Shown: positions 55,706-64,000 of the stretch, one piece after another
How the letters are laid out: each line of letters opens with the position of its first letter
Position numbering within the stretch: the first letter of the stretch is position 1
Source: Glutinoglossum americanum
Lineage: Eukaryota; Ascomycota; Geoglossomycetes; Geoglossales; Geoglossaceae
NCBI GenBank assembly: GCA_020080175.1
Contig: JAGHQL010000007.1
Location: 186,001-250,000, forward strand
Direction of reading: 5' to 3'
Length of the DNA stretch: 64,000 nt
The notes under the pieces: model-generated
Told to the model about the DNA's origin: nothing
The model's input: the letters and a program-made list of their open reading frames with translations, nothing else
Databases searched by the model: none
Translations under genes and position numbers: made by a program

Positions 55706-55900
55706 TTTTCCTTTGCTAGATCAAATAGAGAGAAGAAGGATCAATTTAAGTAGCACAGAAGCTAGAATTCAAAATGCTAAAAGAGGTTTTAGGAGAATCC
55801 GTTTCGAGAATAGAGCTCCAGTAAACTAGATCTAGAATATCGTATCAACGGCTAATAAAACCCCACAACTCGCTAACTGCTGTTTTACCATCATTACAAC

Positions 55901-56371
55901 ATGCCACCCAAGTCAAGACTACTTTCTAGGCCGGAGAATGTCCAACTGTACAAAACCCTACCTCTACGGCCCCTACCACCTCCCTTACTAACATTCTTGG
56001 AGCTGGAAAATGCAAAGTTGAAAGAGGAAAAGAAAAGGCTAGAGGCGGTGGTCGAGATCTTGTACAAGCAAAATCTGCAATATTCTGAGGCATTCAATCG
56101 GCACGAAGTATTCGATAGGGAAGTCAGAAAAGAAATGGATCGAACTCTGCATGTTATGACTGGCATAGCGAAGATGCAGTTTCAGAACTATTTCAAGATG
56201 CAAACAATCAAGGAACAAACCGTAACCGACTGGGAGGAATTTTGTAGTGAGATAAAGATTGAGGAGGCTAATTCTGTCGAGAACGTTCTGGAAGATATCA
56301 AGGAGCGGATGATTGAGAAAAATCTGAGAGAGACCGAGGAAGTTATAATAGGAATGGAATTTATGATCTAG
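55901..56371 (+). CDS. Small coiled-coil protein
   Basis: An uninterrupted 156-residue frame. After a basic, Pro-rich start (MPPKSRLLSRPENVQLYKTL; RPLPPPLLTF) comes a long heptad-like helix (ELENAKLKEEKKRLEAVVEI) and a second helix ending ENVLEDIKERMIEKNLRETE. There is no known domain. The layout (nuclear-looking basic arm plus coiled coil) is similar to the gene at 51003-51642, but the sequences are not clearly related. It is probably a dimerising adaptor of unknown partner. Confidence 0.5.
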   Translation: MPPKSRLLSRPENVQLYKTLPLRPLPPPLLTFLELENAKLKEEKKRLEAVVEILYKQNLQYSEAFNRHEVFDREVRKEMDRTLHVMTGIAKMQFQNYFKMQTIKEQTVTDWEEFCSEIKIEEANSVENVLEDIKERMIEKNLRETEEVIIGMEFMI

Positions 56372-56671
56372 CCAATAGTTTCAAAGCATTTCATGTTATA
56401 TTTTAAGACGTAACATATCCATCCCTTTCTCGATAGTAACGTGATTCTCTCAAGACCGACTGGGGCCCGATGCGCTGGAGTTGAGTTTTCCGACGGCGGT
56501 TGTGGATATGCGCGCGGGAACTAATTACTAGGTTTGGTTCTAGGCCTTTAAATTTTAAATTTCCGGGAACTGTATACTAGATTCTAAATTCGGGTACTTT
56601 AGAATTTGAAGCTACAACCTTTAGCTTGACCTCTCAATACATCGTGGAATTACGGAGACAGATATACCAAA

Positions 56672-57281
56672 ATGTCTAGGCTTAAAAGTAACAAACATAC
56701 TGTAGAGCCGATGTTTATCATGAATCGCTATGCTATCATGCGTCTTCAGTCGGGTGATATTCCAAAACTACATAATATTCTCGCGTCATTCTTCACCTGG
56801 CTTCTTCTCAGTGGTTTTATTGTATTTCCAAGTACATTTACTTCCCTCCGTGATTTTAACGTACTTGAGGAGGGAGCCGGTATAGCTGTTTGGAAGGCAG
56901 TGCAAAATATACCATTGATCTGGGTTGCAGCAATTTGTTGCTCTATTGGGGCTCTTGGCATGTGTTGGCTCTGGTGGCGCTGGAATGAAAATTACGAGTG
57001 GCTTGTAAGTCACATATTCTTGTAAGTTTCGATGGTTTCTTCTACAGATATAGCTGATTTGAAGACCGGGGTTACTTAACTCAATATTCGGCCTTATTAA
57101 TACCCTTATCAGCGTCTATACCGCTAAGAATGGGCTATGGTCTATAACGGCGATAGTAACAGGTATCGTGTCGGGGTCATGTACAATTATCCTCCTTGTA
57201 CTCTACTTGATTTACAATATGTGGCTTTTAGCCAGAGTCAAAAAGGATCATAGGGATCAGGAGGAATTACGCCGGCATTGA
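56672..57281 (+). CDS. Four-span membrane protein
   Basis: Exons 56672-57021 and 57065-57281 join in phase to 188 residues. The second of two nearby GTAAGT donors is used, since only it keeps frame. Four spans are evident: NILASFFTWLLLSGFIVFPS, IPLIWVAAICCSIGALGMCW, LLNSIFGLINTLISVYTA and ITAIVTGIVSGSCTIILLVL. The N-terminal part (MFIMNRYAIMRLQSGDIPKL) and the basic C-terminal tail (ARVKKDHRDQEELRRH) look cytoplasmic. It recalls four-span hypothetical proteins that I have seen in many ascomycetes, without a named function. No damage is seen. Confidence 0.6.
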
Positions 57282-57473
57282 TGGAGAGGGATTTTGGCCT
57301 AAGTTTGCTCGCAGGCAAAGTAACCAAATGGCAATTTATTAAGATTTATCTTTCATAGTGTGGTATTGTAATTGAAATTTATTCTTGCCTATTTAACTAT
57401 CCTATGACACTTAACGAACGGATGGATTTGCCTCTGAATTTTATTTGTACTATAGCCTTCTGGACATATTCTC

Positions 57474-60400
57474 CTATACTTCCAGATGTCTTCTTTTGTG
57501 GTCCCTATGTCCGAAAACACAGTCTAAACCCTGATCTTCGATAAGAGTTTGAAGCATATAAGGGCAATTGCTGATACTCTGACCAATCTCAGTAATCCCA
57601 TCAATTTTAACGTCTATCTCGTCGCTGAGCGACGCTGCTGAGAATTCTATATATCTCGAGAATGCGATCCCTCTTTTAGTTTCTCCATAGAGCTGTCTAT
57701 TGACACATGGCACGGTTTTTTGGTCATAGTAGAAACGTGCTCCAACCTTCCGGAGCCGCTCAATCAGTACCATAAAGGCTGGTTGCGAAGGTGTCAGGCG
57801 GGATCGTATTTGCGCCCGGCAAAAGAATCCAACTGTATCAATTAGTGGCGTGCCGATAAGCTCGATGTAGAACAAAGACGATAACAAGCCATCTAAGCTA
57901 GAGGTTATTGTGTCTTTGACGTTATATTGGAGACGAGATAGCCATTGACGAGAATAATTTTTGGTAGGGTTCTCATGGCCTTTAATGCTTGCGCCAGGGC
58001 ATATAAAGATATCTGGGGGTTTTCCTACACGAGACCAGATGGAGTCCTGCTCCCACAAGGTTAGATTGATTAGGTCATTATAGGTCCCAAGATCTTTGCT
58101 CTGATAGCCGCGGGACGACTTGGGGGATCTGCACCATAGGTAAGCAGAGAAACAGGTTATGAGCAGGGGTTTCTTACGATAGGTTAGATGTAGCAGCGCG
58201 CCCACTCAGAAGATGTCAGCTCAAACTTTTCCGAGGAGCACAGGTAACTTACACCTGCCAAATAAGCATCTCGTCTTTTAACTTCTCGGAGCGAATTAAT
58301 CTATGATTTCTAGGCTTCCTTTCAACTCCGTTATAGTTTGAGAAGATACACGTCAAGGAATCTTTTGACTTTGTTGCTGTGACAGCGATTTTTGTACCAT
58401 TTGCGGAGCATTCGAATAGAGTCTTGTGTTTCCCGAAAATACTCTTTAGGTCAGAGTCAATAGTAGAAGAGCTGTGTTGATTGCTGGTGGGTAGTGCCTC
58501 TCGCCAGCGGGAGGCAAATCTTGAAAGTTGAAGATATTTGCTTTGTTCGTGACCAGCTGAAGTGCTATCTTGGGAGAACCTTGACTTGGGTATGTTTTCG
58601 GGGGTATCAGTTGCTTGGGAATGATCAAGGCAGTCATCGAGCGACCATTCTTGGCAGAAGATCTGGAGTACGAGCAAAGCACCTATAAAAAGTATTAGAA
58701 GCTGCTTCCCACTCTCTAGCTTGACAGACCTAAACCGCTACCAGTTCCCATGTCGAAATGCTCTCTAATTGGCATTGGCAATTTTAGCTCGTTCTCTAGT
58801 ACTTTAAGACTCATGATGTCTTGAAGACTTCCACCATTAATGCTTAAGCATCTAGAACCGGCTGTGTAAGGCTTTAAGGCGAAATTGACCTTGTTGGGAA
58901 TATTACACAATGGACATGTCTCCAGGGTGAAGTTCCAAGGTTCCTCCGAGGTTGTTTGACCATATATAATTACGCAAGGATCGCAGAGGGTGTGCCTACA
59001 AGAGAGTGTATTATCCGGCCCTCTAGCAATACACGAGAGACAAGTCGTGTTACTGTAAATACTTTTCCATTGCTGGAATTGAGATAACACGGCCTTATGA
59101 GCGGTTGCCGTGTCAGTAGACTTTTCGATATTTGCTGAGACTTGTTGACAAAAGATATTTTCAATTTCTCCTCGAATTTGGGTGAATAGTTCGAGGTCAT
59201 GTGGGTATTGGTCGATTTGGATATTTTTGAAGGCCTTATTATAAAGTTTATTAAAAACCTGAGCGGGTTCAAAATCTGTCTAGGTTAGAATGGAATCTCT
59301 GGTTGACCAGCTCCTACTTACTATGCATATCAGGTGGATAGCTGTCAAGACTTAACGCAGATGCTATGACGGGGACAGTAAAAGACATGAGCGTCTTTCG
59401 AGGTGTATGCTTAAGGAAGATGGTTAAGTGTGAAGAAAGATCTCGGGGCACTGGATTTGGTACTCGCGAAGCCTCCACGAAGCTAAATGGTGTGAGGATG
59501 TCAGTTGTAAAGTGATCACAAGCGGAATGAACGAAGGCCTTAAAGTGATTTGCGGAAAAGGCCACCTTTGCTGTCCGGCGATGGCCTTGTATATCTTGAG
59601 ACTCTTGTAGAAGGCGCGCCTGAAGCCTTCCGAGTTGGGACCGAACACTTTTCTCCTGTAGCAAGCCAGGGTGTAGGGGCAAAGCTAAAACTCGCATGTC
59701 ACTGAACTGCTGCCCTAGTAAGCTGTCGAATTCAGAGTCGGTCAGCTGCCCATTTACTCTCTGTCTGAAGCTTCCGTTTCTGAGATCTGTCTCCTGACGG
59801 AGCTCTTGCATAAAACATATGGTGGCCAGCTTTTCGTCAAAGGCCGCATTAGGATCGTTTGACCGTTTCAAGATCAGGACTCGGGGATATGCTGGCGTCG
59901 GGAGATCTGAAGACTGATTGCTTAAACTTATTAGCCATGATGCTAAGATTTTTGCCGTTGCCCTTGTTCCTCCTAGGTCGTCTGCAAAAAAACAAATTAT
60001 TGTGCAAAATGGAGATATAAGTTTTGTATAGATGAGATTTGCCAAAGAGTTGGGGTCAAATCCTCGAGGGACATTGCGAAGCCAGCGTATTGATCTCTGA
60101 TCAATGACTCCGGGAACAGGACCGACGATAGTTCTTTTGAAGTTCATGATATTGTGTAATTCACAGTCTGCTATAAATGTCGGGGATCGAGCTTCCATAG
60201 TACCTGGGACTAATCGAAGATGGACTTTATTGTGATCATCCTTGCTCCCAATTGAGAACAAGCTGTTCATCACTACAGTTTTTAATTTATCCCCAATAAA
60301 CATCATTATTTGAGGATCTTGTGTGTAAGGAAAACGACATTCCTGGAATGGAGCATAACAGCGATGATGTTCTTGCAAAAAAACTTCATGAAGTCGTGTG

Positions 60401-60516
60401 CGGAGGTCAATCCAGATTGAATCTAATGGTGACATAATTGCTGTGAACGTGGTGAGAGGAGATGAGCTCAGGGCTGTTCTAGATCTTGATTTTATAACCT
60501 TGTTTGGAATTTTCAT
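57474..60516 (-). CDS. Patatin-like protein with RING-like finger, degenerate catalytic motifs
   Basis: Five exons (60516-59322, 59275-58736, 58682-58253, 58204-58178, 58128-57474) join in phase to 948 residues. The fourth is a 27-base microexon. The N-terminal 400 residues are unassigned. A RING-like zinc finger follows (TCLSCIARGPDNTLSCRHTL, CDPCV, then CPLC), and after it the patatin domain (SRCLSINGGSLQDIMSLKVL; IREHFDMGTGSGALLVLQIF; DEMLIWQVGRAATSNLS; KDLGTYNDLINLTLWEQD). Patatin-like enzymes are Ser-Asp lipid acyl hydrolases. Here the oxyanion loop reads NGGSLQD instead of DGGGxRG, the nucleophile motif reads GTGSG where GTSxG is expected, and DGG/A reads DLG, so activity is doubtful. 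Fungal members of exactly this layout are a recurrent Starship cargo family, and some have N-terminal NLR-like roles. The domain call is firm, the loss of activity is likely. Confidence 0.8.
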
Positions 60517-60689
60517 ATCATGTTTTGGTTATCTGGTATTAGATTCTGGGTTACAGTAAGAAAATATAGTAATCGGGGCTTTTCTTTTCCAAATTTGGAA
60601 TGGCAAGGTAGTCCACAGCGCTAAGTTAGCCGCCCGGGATTAGATCCTACTTAGCCGCCCACTCTCGAAGGGCGACTGCCGCCAGCTTG

Positions 60690-61245
60690 GTACATATGCC
60701 ACCAAGCTACCACAAGGGTTATTGGTACTGATACCATCAAGCTGTCGCAAGAGTCATTGGTACTGGTACCACCGGGCTTGCAAGGATCATTGGTACTGGT
60801 ACCGCCGAACTGCCGCAAGAGTTATTGGTACTGGTACCACCGAGCTGCCGCAAGGGTTATTGGTACTGGTACCACTGAGCTGCTGCAAGGATTATTGGCA
60901 CTGGTACCACCGGGCTCGCAAGGATCATTAGTACTGGTACCACCAAACTGCCGCAAGGGTTATTGGTACTGGTACTACTGAGCTGCTGCAAGGATCATTG
61001 GCACTGGTACCACCAAGTTGCCGCAAGAGCCATTGGTACTGGTACCACTGAGCTGCTGCAAGGATTATTGGTACTGGTACCACAAGGTACAGCAAGAGAG
61101 ATTGGTACTAGTACCATCAAGTTGTGGCAAAGGTCATTGGCATCAGTACCACTAAGCTACTACAAGGGTCGTTGGTACTGGTACCATGCCAACACCGCAA
61201 GGGTTATTGGTACTGGTACTACCAAGCACCACTAGGTTTTATTTG
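60690..61245. repeat. 35-base minisatellite
   Basis: About fifteen imperfect copies of ATTGGTACTGGTACCACCGA followed by GCTGCCGCAAGGGTT lie head to tail between the divergent patatin-like and DUF3723 genes. Copy starts at 60721, 60756, 60789, 60824, 60859 and 60894 show the 35-base step (one copy is two bases shorter). Each unit carries the palindrome GGTACC. Divergence increases toward the right. The unit is not a multiple of three, yet all three plus-strand frames stay open for long stretches, which is a composition effect and not evidence of coding. Confidence 0.9.
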
Positions 61246-61467
61246 TCCGTGCTCTGACAGTTCTGGAAAATCGAATGTTAGTTGTAGGTTCCTAAATCTA
61301 GCAAGGTGCTTTTCTCCTACTTCTCAGACAGGCTCAGAAAACCTTCAAAACATCTACAATCTTGATAGCTGTACCAGACCGAGATGACAATACCGGGTAG
61401 CTTCCTCGCTAGCCTCTGATGCGCCCTTGACCCAGACCCCATTATCTCTGTATTCTTTCTTACAGCT

Positions 61468-64000
61468 ATGGATGAGCACTTTTCATCAGTGGCTAAATTA
61501 GTTGGAGTAGTACAGGTCGATATCTCCTCACTCGCGTTTCAGGACGAAGTCGAAGCAAGACAAATTACGGACGCTGAAGTCCAAGATTTGATCAGTATAT
61601 TTAATAAGAGCAGTGATGGGTGCGAACCAAGCAAGCCAGAAAATCAGATTACTGCTCTCATCAGCCCAAGAGAGCTAGATTATATACTCCAGATTTCGCA
61701 ACTCACAAGAGATGATCTTCAAAGATCTCTCTTGAGTGGGGAATACCCAAAGCTTAATACGTTGAATAACAAGATATATTGTCTGAACGGAAGGCGCCGA
61801 ATAAGAGCTGCTGCTGCGTTGGCAGATAAATACTGGTGGGTGATCAAATTATATACTCCCCAATCAGGTAAGTGAAACATCTGTTTTCATCAATCGTATT
61901 TTAACATAATACAATGGAGATGAACATAGAAAAGCCTTCTTGCGAGAGAAAGCTGAGGAATTCTCTCACCAAATTCCATTCTCTGACGGTGAGGTGTATC
62001 GAAAGGTCAGATATTATCAACGACAATCTAGGGAAGATTTAGCTCGAGATTGGAGGATCCGTCTAACTAGCAGCAAGCAATCTTGCTTATCTCGATTGCT
62101 AGGGAATAAAAATCTTCTTAGAGCTTTAGATGAGCTTCTAGATTTTCCTGGTCTATGGGACGGTCTTGAACTGGGCAATATCAAGAAACATTTAGCACTA
62201 CATTGTGATGAGGAAGTTGTGCGTTACTTGAGGCACGTTTATGACACGTGGAACGAGATCACTCTTGGGGACCCAACTATCCAACAGGCTGTTGATATTC
62301 GGACAGTTCAGAGCTTACAGTTACGAGCTCCTTCTGTGAGTGCCACAGACCGTGATTATATCACTTACGAGATGGACAATAAGGCTCTATTTTCGACGAT
62401 AGTAGATAGTAACCTCAGGGAATATATCAAACAGGCGCTTCTCCAGCTCCACGTTGTAATTCCTACCATCAGGTCGTTCCACGAGAACCTCAAGTATTTT
62501 GAGATTGGAGTGAGGATACTCAAAGCTCATCTCCTCGATAGGCCTATTAAAACGACCATGTACGAGACTATGTACGGTCAATGGTCTTCACCAGGAAATA
62601 CCCTGGTAGAAGTTCGAGAAGGAGAGTATCAGCATGTTTTGGTTCCGGAACGGGGGCCTCCCATGGGCTTTGCATTTGCATATAAGCAAATGTTCCTCTC
62701 CGCTCTTCGCCAATTTCCGAGTCTCAGCAAGTATACTCCGCTACAAGAGCGGGGACAGGATGCGATACAGGGAGCCGTTGATCCAACCTACTCTTTACTA
62801 TTCTTAGCACGTGCTCAGCTGCTTGGATTCAGGACCGAGAAGATAGTTAACGGTCTAGAGAATGCTCCAGAGACTGTGGCAGCTCCATATGTCGAGCCTA
62901 TATCGGAACTGAATAGTGACGGGGAAATTATTAAACGGAGATGGGGCCGCCCATTTGGTAACACCTACAAACAGTTTAAAAGGCAGCTCTTCTTGCCAAA
63001 CTTACTTGAGGCGCAAGTGGAAGTGGGTCTTAATCCATCAGCAATGTTTGTTCAGCAAGATTTTTTCAACGCATTCTTCGACTCTACTCCAGAGATTATA
63101 GTAACATCAACAGCTACAGTTTCAGTACCTCCAACCCAACAGTCTCTTGCTACACATGATACAATACCGCCACCAATTCCAATATCCAGTGCTCGAACAC
63201 CACGTGAAACAGCAGTTACACCTGAGCCAGTGGCACTGTCTCGTGCTGAAGTCCCGCTTGCTCCTGAGGCACAACGCCATGGCATCCCACGCGAGCCGTC
63301 GGTGTTGACCGAACAATCGCCTGAGCCATTGGTATCATCTGAGCCGTTGGTATCCCCTGAGCCCGTAGCATTGCCCGAACAAGCGGCCAGGGGAACATCG
63401 ATATCGCCAGGAATAGGAGAACTATTAGATCGATTCAGCCGAACGACGATGGATCTCGGATACAGCGGATATGAGGAAGTTCAAAGCCAAACGGATATGG
63501 TAGGTCAGGGCCAAAATGCGGAAACAATGGAGCAGCGTCGATCTTTCATTGAGGTAAATTCCACGACCTCAGAAGTATCCGAAATTACTATACAAAATGA
63601 TCAACCAATGTCAGAAATCGATATGATTGCTGACGAGAGTGATAACGACCTTCTTAATGATACTGAGAACCACGGCTTCTCTGGAACGTCACCGGAAATA
63701 GATACTTTGGAAGCCGAGGTCTCGCAGGATCATCGATCATTCCTCATACCTGAACCTCTAAATTCCCCCATATCAGTTGCCGAGACTGAAGACAGTCATT
63801 TACCTGAATCTCGGAGTCGGGGCCCTTCTGCTGCAGTAGTCTCCCAGCGACTCCGATCGTTTCTCTCACCTGAACCTTTGGGTTTTCTTACATCACAGGC
63901 CAACCAGCCATCTGAAGCGTGGAATTCGCGGGACCACCGGTCATTTCTTACTCCTGGACCTTTGAGTCTTCTCCCGTCAGCTGCCAGAGCTGAAGACTAT
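61468..64000 (+). CDS. DUF3723 protein, runs off the right edge
   Basis: Exon 1 (61468-61867) and exon 2 (from 61920) join in phase and remain open to the last base, about 827 residues so far. Matches to DUF3723 include KIYCLNGRRRIRAAAALADK, PFSDGEVYRKVRYYQ, LLDFPGLWDGLELGNIKKHL, VRYLRHVYDTWNEI and IPTIRSFHENLKYFE, in the family's usual order. The C-terminal part (from about residue 510) is Ser/Pro/Glu-rich and disordered, and near the window end contains a repeat built on HRSFLIPEPL, RSFLSPEPL and HRSFLTPGPL. DUF3723 genes have no proven biochemical role. They are one of the families known to travel repeatedly in Starship elements. No damage is seen in the visible part. Confidence 0.85.

Noticed and set aside
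60722-61387. Three overlapping plus-strand frames of about 70-90 codons
   Set aside because: They are translations of the 35-base minisatellite in its three phases and carry no domain or start context.
1-64000. tRNA genes, rRNA, CRISPR array and bacterial operon signals
   Set aside because: None was seen. Introns and gene families show the DNA is fungal nuclear, where CRISPR arrays and ribosome-binding sites are not expected.

Overview
The window reads as an accessory, mobile-element-rich region of a filamentous ascomycete (Pezizomycotina). The evidence is short spliceosomal introns of about 48-70 bases with GTAAGT-like donors and CTAAC-like branch sites, fungus-specific families (DUF3435, DUF3723, fungal STAND proteins, a Cps1-like GT2 and a patatin-like protein with a RING-like finger), AT-rich gene-poor spacers and minisatellites. 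No species can be named. I saw no rRNA or tRNA gene, CRISPR array or reverse transcriptase.

Left part (1 to about 12 kb) is a gene graveyard. It holds a truncated WD40 tail, a NB-ARC/TPR STAND gene and the N-terminal domain of another STAND gene. All are broken by stops that C-to-T (or G-to-A) changes explain, several of them in the CpA context expected of repeat-induced point mutation. There is also an intron-bearing remnant of unknown family and dispersed short repeats. No intact gene was recognised here.

At 12168-14656 (+) lies an apparently intact five-exon DUF3435 tyrosine recombinase, the 'captain' family of Starship giant transposons. To its right the gene state changes. After one further decayed locus (16.5-17.1 kb) come many genes with clean splice models: a two-domain FKBP-like protein, a GT2 polysaccharide synthase, a CK1-like pseudokinase, membrane proteins, a possible phytanoyl-dioxygenase-like protein, a second FKBP-like protein, a P450, a JmjC protein with a SAP-like tail, two nucleotidyltransferases flanking a metallophosphoesterase, a large 2OG-oxygenase-like protein, a MADS-box protein with a duplicated DNA-binding helix, a coiled-coil nuclear protein, a secreted Ser/Thr-rich protein, a second pseudokinase, a patatin-like protein with degenerate catalytic motifs, and a DUF3723 protein running off the right edge.

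DUF3435, patatin-like, DUF3723 and NLR-like genes are the families known to recur in Starships, so the best reading is that 12 to 64 kb or beyond is the captain-side part of a Starship or Starship-derived island. Its left edge would lie a little upstream of 12168, and the right edge is outside the window. Neither terminal repeats nor a target-site duplication was identified, so mobility is inferred. The 42.2-44.7 kb trio (nucleotidyltransferase, metallophosphoesterase, nucleotidyltransferase) is the most system-like unit whose joint role I cannot name.
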